Assembly: GCA_048550535.1 (NCBI GenBank)
Contig: JBLYYN010000230.1
Span: 1-5,383, forward strand
Source: CBDULX01 sp048550535
Lineage (GTDB): Bacteria > Pseudomonadota > Gammaproteobacteria > SZUA-229
Reading direction: 5' to 3'
Length of the DNA: 5,383 nt
The position numbers and the translations under genes were made by a program. Positions 1 to 5,299 of the stretch are shown here, in pieces (within the stretch, counting starts at the first letter, position 1; the number at the start of each line of letters is the position of its first letter). A model generated the notes under the pieces. That model ran no database searches, was not told the DNA's origin, and saw only the letters and a program-made list of their open reading frames with translations.

Positions 1-2
1 CT

Positions 3-470
3 GTAATATCTGACTCAATTACTGCTTTATGTGTTGATGTGTTAGAGATAAAGAAGCCGTCATTAAATTTGATGATAGATTCAATAGATGTTGATATGAA
101 TATTGATAATTACTTTGTCAAAGGTTGTGGTGCTATAGCATTGGAAGTAGATATAGACGGATTAGTGTTTTATTTACTTATTCCTGACGAGTTATTTAGT
201 TGTGATATAGAGAAGTTAAATCACTCCAAAAATAGTCTAGATCGGGTCGAAATAGAAGATTTTCAGATACACGATAGAGAAGTTCAAATAACTGCGCTAT
301 TCGAAAAAACTTCATTAAAATATAAAGACCTTATTAACCTCAAAAGAAATGATGTGCTTGTGCTGGATCATAAGATTAGCGCTAAAATAAAGTTAAATTT
401 ATCGGATACTACATTTTGTGATGCTCAGTTAGGTTCATTAAATGGTAACAAAGCAGTTTTGCTTAATTAG
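3..470 (+). CDS. fliM: Flagellar motor switch protein FliM, C-terminal part (5' end outside window)
   Basis: FliM is the C-ring protein that binds phosphorylated CheY and links FliG to FliN, setting rotor direction on the cytoplasmic face of the flagellar base. About 155 residues are visible. The frame stays open leftward from the GTG at 39 to the window edge, so that GTG is an internal valine and the gene is cut by the window; full FliM is about 330 residues. The visible part holds the end of the CheC-like middle domain (a beta-rich stretch ending in LLIPDEL) and then a SpoA/FliMN_C domain starting near REVQITALF, with the family pattern of an LK..D motif and a final G...NGNKAVLL strand. The sequence is divergent and very AT-rich. 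fliN follows after 13 bp. A type III secretion SctQ protein is the alternative, made unlikely by the adjacent FliO and FliP. Confidence 0.82.
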   Translation, partial: VISDSITALCVDVLEIKKPSLNLMIDSIDVDMNIDNYFVKGCGAIALEVDIDGLVFYLLIPDELFSCDIEKLNHSKNSLDRVEIEDFQIHDREVQITALFEKTSLKYKDLINLKRNDVLVLDHKISAKIKLNLSDTTFCDAQLGSLNGNKAVLLN

Positions 471-483
471 ATTGGAGTAGGTT

Positions 484-798
484 ATGGAAGTAAATAGTTT
501 AAGCTACCGTGAACTTCATGAAATTGAAGAATCAAATGAAAAATTGATTAAACCTAATGATATATCATTGATTTCAGATATCGAGGTGGAATTAGAAGTT
601 ATTATTGGTAAAACCAAATTAACTGTTTCTCAATTATATGAAATTAAAAAAGGTAGCGTACTGGAGTTAGACTCGGATGTGGAATCACCTGTAGATATTG
701 TTCTTAATCGATCTGTGGTGGCAAAAGGGCAACTAGTTGTAGTTGGTGATAATTATGGTATACAAATTATAGAATCGGTATGGGGTAGTGATGAATAG
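484..798 (+). CDS. fliN: Flagellar motor switch protein FliN
   Basis: FliN forms the bottom of the flagellar C-ring and helps dock the FliH-FliI export ATPase complex. The 104-residue product has a short acidic N-terminal tail (residues 1-28) and one SpoA domain (about 30-98). Family hallmarks are visible: IEVELEVIIGKTKLTV, a turn at KKGSVLELD, and the PVDIVLNRSVVAKGQL strand ending in VVGDNYGIQII. Enteric FliN is about 137 residues, so the N-terminal extension here is short while the domain is complete. The ATG has a good ribosome site, GGAG at 474-477, 6 bases upstream. The 3' end overlaps the start of fliO, which suggests translational coupling. Codon use is AT-rich, like its flagellar neighbours. 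The identification is firm from the domain and the gene order. Confidence 0.9.
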   Translation: MEVNSLSYRELHEIEESNEKLIKPNDISLISDIEVELEVIIGKTKLTVSQLYEIKKGSVLELDSDVESPVDIVLNRSVVAKGQLVVVGDNYGIQIIESVWGSDE

Positions 799-1186
799 AA
801 ATATAATATTGGTAGTTTTTTTTATATCGATATTATCAGGTACAGTTACCAAGTCTGTATCTGCAGATAACAATCTTACCGAGAATAATACATCACTTGC
901 AGAAATACCTTATAAAAAAGAGTCAGATGTGAGTGTTGAGACTACTGTGAATGTTCTTGTGTTTTTAGTATCTGTTCTAGTGTTGAGCGCGATAGGTGTT
1001 TATTATTTAAAGAAGAAGGGTTTCTCTTTTCCATATAATATTGTGTCATCTGATGATTTTGCAGTGTTATCTATAAATAAGATTAGTAGAAAAACAACTT
1101 TATATAAAATAAAACTAGACGGCCAGGAGATAAGTATTCTTGAATCTAGTGACAATATCGTTACTTTAAAAAATCCAGAAGTTTAA
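791..1186 (+). CDS. fliO: Flagellar biosynthetic protein FliO
   Basis: FliO is a small inner-membrane protein that helps assemble the FliP ring of the flagellar export gate; it has no counterpart in virulence type III systems. The 131-residue product starts with a signal-like hydrophobic segment with a possible cleavage after VSA (residue 25). A polar periplasmic stretch follows, then one membrane segment (about 53-73, ending before a KKK positive-inside cluster) and a cytoplasmic tail. The tail carries the FliO-like short beta strands LSINKISRKTTLYKIKLDG and ILESSDNIVTL. FliO sequences vary widely, so the call rests mainly on topology, size and position between fliN and fliP. I chose ATG 791 over the adjacent GTG at 788 because GGGG at 782-785 lies 5 bases before 791 but only 2 before 788. 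It overlaps the last 8 bases of fliN. Confidence 0.82.
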   Translation: MNRNIILVVFFISILSGTVTKSVSADNNLTENNTSLAEIPYKKESDVSVETTVNVLVFLVSVLVLSAIGVYYLKKKGFSFPYNIVSSDDFAVLSINKISRKTTLYKIKLDGQEISILESSDNIVTLKNPEV

Positions 1187-1192
1187 TAGTAT

Positions 1193-1945
1193 ATGTGGTA
1201 CACCAGATTATTTATAATATGGATCTTTGTTATGGTGCCTGGCAGCAGCATTGCACAAGATCTAATTAACCTCCCAGGTATTGAAATTAATTTAACGGAT
1301 GGAGTCGATGATAAGCAGAAGATAACTACCGCAATTAAAGTAGCTGCTGGCCTTACAATACTGAGTCTGGCTCCAGCCATTATTATGATGATGACATCCT
1401 TTACAAGGATAGTTATTGTCTTATCTATACTTCGTCATGCTTTAGGTATGCAGCAGACACCACCTAATACTGTAATAATAAGTCTTGCGATATTTTTAAC
1501 GATATTTTCTATGTGGCCAGTTATAGACAGAATTAATTCAGAATCATATGAGCCTTATATCGAAAATAAACTGGATGTTTCTAGTGCCATTTACAATGCG
1601 AAAGTACCTATGCGAGATTTCATGGTTAGTCAAACACGGGAGCAGGATTTGGCTCTAATGCTTGATATTTCCAAATCAGCAAAACCAAATTCAATAGATG
1701 AAATTAAGTTTGTTACACTAATACCTGCATTTTTAATTAGTGAGCTCAAGTCAGCATTTCAAATAGGTTTTATTATATTTATACCTTTTTTGCTTATCGA
1801 TATTGTTGTTGCTAGCATATTGATGTCGATGGGCATGATGATGGTGCCACCTATGATGATGTCCCTGCCGATCAAGATATTAATGTTTGTATTGATTGAT
1901 GGCTGGAATCTAATTATTGGTTCGCTATTGAACAGTTTTTTCTAA
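1193..1945 (+). CDS. fliP: Flagellar export gate pore protein FliP
   Basis: FliP is the core subunit (five copies) of the FliPQR export gate, through which flagellar rod, hook and filament proteins leave the cytoplasm. The 250-residue product has the normal family length and features. A signal peptide probably ends at SSIA (residue 21). Next come TSFTRIVIVLSILRHALGMQ (about 68-87) and TPPN, a periplasmic domain with FMVSQTREQDLAL, and the signature PAFLISELKSAFQIGF (178-193). GMMMVPP (214-220) contains the methionine loop that gasketes the pore in Salmonella FliP, and IDGW (235-238) lies near the C terminus. SFTR and the signal peptide favour FliP over the virulence homologue SctR. ATG 1193 lies 6 bp after the fliO stop without a clear Shine-Dalgarno, so translation may depend on coupling. 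fliQ does not follow, which departs from the usual order. Confidence 0.96.
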   Translation: MWYTRLFIIWIFVMVPGSSIAQDLINLPGIEINLTDGVDDKQKITTAIKVAAGLTILSLAPAIIMMMTSFTRIVIVLSILRHALGMQQTPPNTVIISLAIFLTIFSMWPVIDRINSESYEPYIENKLDVSSAIYNAKVPMRDFMVSQTREQDLALMLDISKSAKPNSIDEIKFVTLIPAFLISELKSAFQIGFIIFIPFLLIDIVVASILMSMGMMMVPPMMMSLPIKILMFVLIDGWNLIIGSLLNSFF

Positions 1946-1963
1946 TTGACTCTAATAAAGACT

Positions 1964-2689
1964 ATGGAACTACATGAGTTTAAAGAAGATAAGTTGTGGG
2001 ATTTATTCAAGAACCACAATAATCTTTCTGCTAGAGAAAAATTAATACAAAATTATATACCATTATCAAAAAAAATAGCGGCCACACTATATGCCTTGAG
2101 GTATGATGACGATATAGAATTTAATGATTATTTACAATACGGTCACATTGGTCTAGTTGAATCTATTGATAGATTTGATCCAGGTCGTAATATTTTGTTT
2201 AATACCTTTGCATCATACCGTATTAATGGATCTATCTTAAATGGTATAAGTAAATTGACTGAAAAACGTGAGCAGATATCTATGCAAAATAGATTACGCA
2301 ATGAACGTATGAAATCATTAACCAAGACTGATGATAAACTGTCGACTTCTTTATTTGAGAATATTGCGGATACAACTGTCGGATTAGCTATATCCTTTAT
2401 GCTTGAGGATACTCAGCTGATCCAGTTTTCTGAGAAGGAATCTATTGCTACTCCATACTCGGTTAGTGTAATGGGTCAATTACAACAGGATGTTATACAG
2501 GCAATTGAGTTACTGTCAGATAGTGAAAGACATATAATTAATTCGCATTATTTTAAGTTTATAAGTTTTAATGTAATTGCAAATGACTTAGGTGTCACTA
2601 AAGGACGTGTGTCACAATTACATAAGCGCGCTATAACTAAATTGAGGGAATATTTACAGAGCAATAACATGGTTGATACAGAATACTGA
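1964..2689 (+). CDS. FliA/WhiG-like (sigma-28 type) RNA polymerase sigma factor, divergent
   Basis: This is probably an alternative sigma factor that directs RNA polymerase to flagellar promoters. Numbering is from a possible TTG at 1946; ATG 1964 is residue 7. Region 2 is clear: DYLQYGHIGLVESIDRFDPG (61-80) and TFASYRINGSIL (87-98). Region 4 is a helix-turn-helix with IANDLGVTKGRVSQLHKRAI (211-230), the FliA-type GRVSQ motif. The middle is unusual. Classical FliA continues after region 2 with a DWVPRSVRR-like region 3, whereas here a basic LTEKREQI...RLRNERMKSL stretch and a hydrophobic VGLAISFMLED segment take its place. Length (241 or 247) is normal for FliA. I prefer ATG 1964, although its ribosome site is weak (TAAAG very close); TTG 1946 directly abuts the fliP stop. 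It lies 18 bp after fliP and is probably the last gene of the operon. I withhold the symbol fliA because the protein may be a second, paralogous sigma factor. Confidence 0.85.
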   Translation: MELHEFKEDKLWDLFKNHNNLSAREKLIQNYIPLSKKIAATLYALRYDDDIEFNDYLQYGHIGLVESIDRFDPGRNILFNTFASYRINGSILNGISKLTEKREQISMQNRLRNERMKSLTKTDDKLSTSLFENIADTTVGLAISFMLEDTQLIQFSEKESIATPYSVSVMGQLQQDVIQAIELLSDSERHIINSHYFKFISFNVIANDLGVTKGRVSQLHKRAITKLREYLQSNNMVDTEY

Positions 2690-2928
2690 TAATATACACA
2701 AACATATTGATCAAATCAGAGACCATTATTAATAAGTTCTTATTCAGATTTGAATGGTAAACTTATTTCCATTTAAAAATTTGTACTATTCCCCTTTACA
2801 GATTGTGTGCAATCTACCTTGAATATTCCCTTTTTAGATGATGGGGGCTTCTACTTGAGCCCATTTGTGAGCAAAGAATCTAGTCGATGTTGCGACTTGT
2901 ATATGAGTGTTATTTAGATATTAAATAA
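2690..2928. other. AT-rich intergenic stretch with several small hairpins
   Basis: This lies between the convergent sigma-factor and permease genes. I see no convincing reading frame. It contains four inverted repeats: AATAAGTT/AACTTATT (2731-2738 and 2760-2767) enclosing ATTCA/TGAAT (2742-2746 and 2751-2755); AGATTG/CAATCT (2800-2815); GGGCT/AGCCC (2845-2862); and AGTCG/CGACT (2882-2897). None is followed by a good T-tract on the + strand, so none is a clean terminator for the flagellar operon. There is also a loose direct repeat (TATTCCCCTTTACAGAT at 2787-2803 and TATTCCCTTTTTAGAT at 2824-2839). Confidence 0.5.
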
Positions 2929-2954
2929 AAAGGCCCTGAATATTCAGGGCCTTT
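2929..2954 (-). terminator. Rho-independent terminator of the permease gene, possibly bidirectional
   Basis: These 26 bases form a perfect palindrome: AAAGGCCCTGAA, a short central TA step, then the reverse complement TTCAGGGCCTTT. Read on the minus strand it starts 4 bases after the permease stop codon and runs into TTTTTATTTAA, a textbook intrinsic terminator. On the plus strand the hairpin is followed by the weaker TTTGCGTTT, so it may also stop transcripts arriving from the flagellar operon. Confidence 0.9.
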
Positions 2955-2958
2955 GCGT

Positions 2959-4974
2959 TTAGAAGATCAGGTTCAACATCGTAATGGACACTATCAGGAA
3001 CAGTATGGTCATTACGCCGCCGGCTCTCATATAGTCGGCGACTCTATAGCCGCCGGGACCCATGATGAGTGCATTGACCTGATGCGTTGGAATCAGGAAT
3101 GAATTGGATGTAGCAATGGCTACAGTCAGGGCAAATACCGCCGGATCTGCGCCTGCGCCAATGGCAATGTTAACCGCCAGTGGCACCAGCAGTACGGTTG
3201 CACCGACATTGGACATGACCAGGGTAAAGAAAGTCGCCAGTACCGCAATGGCGGCCTGTAGAACCCAGATAGGCAAGCCACCCAGAACAGACAGTGTCTG
3301 GTCGGCTATCCATGCGGCAGTACCAGAAGTTTCTACGGCCAGGCCGAGTGGGATTAAGCTGGCCAGCAGGAATACGGTTTTCCAGCTCACAGCGCGATAG
3401 GCTTCATCCATGCTCAGCACACCGGATAAAATCATACCAATAGCACCGGTAAGCAGTGCCACCGATAAACGCAGATCGGTGAACAATACCAGGCCCAGGG
3501 CAATGGCAAAGAAGATGCTGGCACAACGTACTTTATGTGGACGTTCTTCTTCATGGGGGTATTCCGTGGTAACCACTACAAAGTCACGGTCATGTGACAA
3601 ATGAGCCAGATCGGCCCAACTGGTATGAACCACCAGTGCATCTCCAGACTGCAGAGGGGTATCACGAACACCGCCACCTTCACGGGTGATGGTTTCACCG
3701 CCGCGGTGTATCGCCAGCAGTGATATGCCATAGGTTTTTCGCATCCATACATCACGAGCCGTTTTGCCTATCAGACTGGAACCGGGTGCGATAACGACTT
3801 CGGCAACACCGGATTTGGTCGATACCAGGGCATCGGCGAAGACTTCCAGCCCCTGTTTAACTTCGACTTTGCTGGCGGTAACAAAGTGCTCAAAAATTTC
3901 ATCCGCGGCAAGTACACCCAGTATTGCGCCTGGTTCGATACCGATACTGCGATCTACACCCTGGGAACCGAAACGAATCCCGTCACCTATATCCAGTGCC
4001 ACTATGCGCACGGCCAGATCGCTTTCAATTTCGTCCAGGTTTTTGCCAATGATAGGGCTCTGGTTCGGCACGCGTACTTCGTAAATTTCGTAATCAACGC
4101 CGTAAGTGTCATCGAAGTAATCGGTGGCTCTCTGTGAAGCGCCATCATCACCCTTATTACTGGGAAGCACAAAGCGACCCGCAATTACAAAGTACAAAAT
4201 CCCTGTGGCGAGTAATGCCAGACCGATAGGTGTGACAGAGAACAAGGACCAGGTGTCCATCTGTTTTTCGACGGGCAGGGCCTGGTTGGAGGTGAGGATC
4301 AGGTCATTCAACAAAATCAGAGGACTTGATCCCACCATGGTAACCGTGCCACCCAGAATGGCACAGAAACCCATAGGCATTAGCAGGCGCGACATAGGCA
4401 AACCGGAACGCGCAGAAATTCGACTCACCACGGGCAGGAACAGGGCCGCGGCCCCCACATTCTGCATAAAGGAAGAAATAATGCCTACCGTACTGGAAAT
4501 GATGGGAATAATACGGGTTTCAGTTTTACCACCCACTTTGAGAATAAAGGTGGCGACCTGACTCATGAGGCCGGTTTTATCCAGGCCGGCACCGATAATC
4601 ATAACCGCGATGATCGACATTACCGCGTTACTGGAAAAACCGTTAAAGATTTGCTTGGTATCCACCAGGCCTTGTTCCAGCCCCATTATGGGAGCGAATA
4701 AACTCGATAGACCTAGCAGGACGAGAATACTAACCGCAGCAACGTCGACATCGACAATTTCAAATACGAACAGGTATATAGTGAATACTAAGATTGCACT
4801 CACCCATGCAATTTGCACATTGGGTACGACAAAAGTCAGTGCGATAGCGGCGAGTGCGAAAATGGCGCCCGCAATGACTTTTTTTAAGGGGAAGTTGCTT
4901 GTTACGGCTTCAGTCACGGTTATGCTCTTTGTTTGATGTGAGTACTGGGAATTTGAGGGCGCGAATTCTACCAT
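2959..4974 (-). CDS. SLC13/DASS-family permease with two RCK_C (TrkA-C) domains
   Basis: This is a polytopic inner-membrane transporter, probably a cation-coupled anion symporter; the substrate cannot be read from the sequence (dicarboxylate, sulfate or another anion). The longest frame gives 671 residues. A first membrane block (about 31-270) contains the re-entrant motif FMQNVGAAALFLPV (169-182) and RLLMPMGFCAILGGT. Two consecutive cytoplasmic RCK_C domains follow: about 295-365 (RVPNQSPIIGKNLDEI) and about 378-455 (VIAPGSSLIGKTARDV, SGDALVVH). A second membrane block (about 481-671) carries the paired motif MSNVGATVLLVPLA (587-600) and the family ending FLIPTHQVNALIMGPGGY. The two-halves-plus-RCK_C layout is standard for this permease group. 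ATG 4974 has only AGGG 4 bases upstream; a GTG at 4917 (652 residues) has a better ribosome site and fits the predicted promoter. It is a single-gene unit with its own terminator, at about 50-55% GC versus far lower in the flagellar genes. Confidence 0.9.
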   Translation of the reverse strand: MVEFAPSNSQYSHQTKSITVTEAVTSNFPLKKVIAGAIFALAAIALTFVVPNVQIAWVSAILVFTIYLFVFEIVDVDVAAVSILVLLGLSSLFAPIMGLEQGLVDTKQIFNGFSSNAVMSIIAVMIIGAGLDKTGLMSQVATFILKVGGKTETRIIPIISSTVGIISSFMQNVGAAALFLPVVSRISARSGLPMSRLLMPMGFCAILGGTVTMVGSSPLILLNDLILTSNQALPVEKQMDTWSLFSVTPIGLALLATGILYFVIAGRFVLPSNKGDDGASQRATDYFDDTYGVDYEIYEVRVPNQSPIIGKNLDEIESDLAVRIVALDIGDGIRFGSQGVDRSIGIEPGAILGVLAADEIFEHFVTASKVEVKQGLEVFADALVSTKSGVAEVVIAPGSSLIGKTARDVWMRKTYGISLLAIHRGGETITREGGGVRDTPLQSGDALVVHTSWADLAHLSHDRDFVVVTTEYPHEEERPHKVRCASIFFAIALGLVLFTDLRLSVALLTGAIGMILSGVLSMDEAYRAVSWKTVFLLASLIPLGLAVETSGTAAWIADQTLSVLGGLPIWVLQAAIAVLATFFTLVMSNVGATVLLVPLAVNIAIGAGADPAVFALTVAIATSNSFLIPTHQVNALIMGPGGYRVADYMRAGGVMTILFLIVSITMLNLIF
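4915..4930 (-). promoter_or_regulatory. Ribosome binding site and alternative GTG start of the permease
   Basis: On the minus strand AAAGAG (4930-4925) lies 7 bases before an in-frame GTG (4917-4915). This spacing is better than that of the upstream ATG at 4974. Starting here gives a product beginning MTEAVTSNFPLKK, directly followed by the first membrane segment. The 19 codons between the two starts encode a polar stretch with no family motif, and they overlap a plausible promoter -10 box, which favours the GTG. This is a sequence reading only; homologue alignment would settle it. Confidence 0.5.
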
Positions 4975-4993
4975 AAAACCCTAGGGGTTTGAA
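4965..4993 (-). promoter_or_regulatory. Candidate sigma-70 promoter for the permease
   Basis: On the minus strand, TTCAAA (4993-4988, 4 of 6 matches to TTGACA) is followed after exactly 17 bases by TAGAAT (4970-4965, 5 of 6 matches to TATAAT) and then a GC-rich discriminator, TCGCGCCC. The start of transcription would fall near 4958, downstream of the ATG at 4974. The spacer carries an inverted repeat, AAACCC/GGGTTT (4976-4981 and 4985-4990, plus-strand numbering), that could be an operator. The prediction is by consensus only. Confidence 0.45.
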
Positions 4994-5020
4994 TGTTGGG
5001 TTAAAAGTTATAAGTCGGAA
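4994..5020. other. Start of the 4975-5299 intergenic region, no gene seen
   Basis: The gap between the permease start (4974) and the right-edge gene (stop at 5300) is about 325 bases and has no convincing reading frame. From left to right it holds the permease promoter, this unremarkable AT-rich stretch, a heptad repeat, a 22-bp direct repeat, an inverted-repeat unit, an AT dyad and a strong hairpin, each listed separately. Confidence 0.4.
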
Positions 5021-5048
5021 GAAAGGTGAAAGGTGAAAGGTGAGAGGG
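5021..5048. repeat. 7-bp tandem repeat (GAAAGGT)
   Basis: Three exact head-to-tail copies of GAAAGGT (5021-5027, 5028-5034, 5035-5041) are followed by a degraded fourth copy, GAGAGGG (5042-5048). It is a short heptanucleotide microsatellite about 30 bases upstream of the permease promoter. Such arrays can vary in copy number; no function is evident here. Confidence 0.9.
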
Positions 5049-5059
5049 ATGGGAGACGG

Positions 5060-5118
5060 GGTTGTTGATGGGTGTCATTTCCTAAGTCATATCGAAGGTT
5101 GTTGATGGGTGTCATTTC
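5060..5118. repeat. 22-bp perfect direct repeat (two copies)
   Basis: Positions 5060-5081 and 5097-5118 are identical over 22 bases (begins GGTTGTTGATGG, ends TGTCATTTC), with 15 bases between the copies. Only the second copy continues into the inverted-repeat unit at 5114-5135. The layout suggests a partial duplication, or a second truncated copy of a dispersed intergenic element. Confidence 0.9.
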
Positions 5119-5140
5119 GAACGAATGTGAGAAATCTTGT
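5111..5140. repeat. Small inverted-repeat unit resembling a dispersed intergenic element
   Basis: GTCATTTCGAACGAATGTGAG leads into AAATCTTGT. Inside it ATTTC (5114-5118) pairs with GAAAT (5131-5135), and TTCG/CGAA (5116-5125) forms an inner dyad. The pattern of GTCATTTCG, a variable core and GAGAAATCT matches, from memory, a class of short repeats scattered between genes in many bacteria. The host copy number cannot be judged from one window. Confidence 0.5.
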
Positions 5141-5191
5141 AGTGATCGGAACTGGGATCGAGTGGATTGGTTGATAACTCAGGTAAAAATA

Positions 5192-5203
5192 CGGTAAAAA
5201 CCG
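5192..5203. repeat. Small CGGT/ACCG hairpin
   Basis: CGGT (5192-5195), an AAAA loop and ACCG (5200-5203) can form a 4-bp hairpin. It lies just downstream of TTGATA (5171-5176) and inside a local A-rich direct repeat (GGTAAAAATAC then GGTAAAAACCG). It is too small to interpret alone. Confidence 0.35.
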
Positions 5204-5223
5204 AAAAACTCTGTTAAATGGTG

Positions 5224-5256
5224 AAAAACATATATCTATATGTTCATATAGATATA
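5224..5256 (-). terminator. AT-only dyad followed by a T-tract (minus strand): weak terminator or operator
   Basis: TATATCTATATG (5231-5242) and CATATAGATATA (5245-5256) are perfect 12-base arms separated by TT. Read on the minus strand, the hairpin is followed by TGTTTTT (5230-5224), so it could finish termination for the minus-strand gene ending at 5300. The stem has almost no GC, which is poor for a terminator; a long symmetric AT dyad is equally compatible with a DNA-binding protein site. Confidence 0.45.
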
Positions 5257-5257
5257 G

Positions 5258-5287
5258 CAGCGATTAGCCAAGACTAATCGCTGTTTT
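5258..5287 (+). terminator. Strong hairpin with T-tract, oriented rightward
   Basis: CAGCGATTAG (5258-5267), loop CCAAGA, CTAATCGCTG (5274-5283), then TTTT (5284-5287). The 10-bp perfect stem plus T-run is a good intrinsic terminator on the + strand. On the minus strand it is preceded by AAAA but followed by CTATATC, so alone it is weaker in that direction; combined with the AT dyad it could still end the minus-strand gene. No plus-strand protein gene lies upstream for it to serve. Confidence 0.7.
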
Positions 5288-5299
5288 GAGGGGCATGTT

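Noticed and set aside
39..470. GTG at 39 as the start of a complete 143-residue protein
   Set aside because: The frame is open to the left window edge and the product lacks the N-terminal FliM domains, so the gene is truncated by the window.
1183..1380. Minus-strand frame of 65 residues
   Set aside because: It lies antisense to the well-supported fliP and has no recognisable features.
2143..2325. Minus-strand frame of 60 residues
   Set aside because: Antisense to conserved region 2 of the sigma factor; a chance frame.
1..2689. Virulence type III secretion cluster (SctQ/SctR)
   Set aside because: FliO is absent from virulence systems, FliM and FliN are separate proteins, FliP has a signal peptide and SFTR, and a sigma-28-like gene is attached; all point to a flagellum.
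2731..2767. Terminator of the flagellar operon
   Set aside because: The stem is AT-only, the loop is long and no T-tract follows; the palindrome at 2929 is a better stop.
2690..2928. Integron attC or attachment site at the composition break
   Set aside because: No core site motif, integrase, tRNA end or matching flanking repeat is visible in the window.
4002..4184. Second minus-strand frame of 60 residues
   Set aside because: It overlaps the permease in a different frame, with no ribosome site and no family motif.
3104..4936. Several plus-strand frames of 64-145 residues
   Set aside because: All are antisense to the permease, overlap one another, and show the alanine, threonine and arginine-rich composition typical of reverse-strand shadows.
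5060..5118. CRISPR array
   Set aside because: Only two repeat copies with a 15-base spacer and no nearby cas gene.
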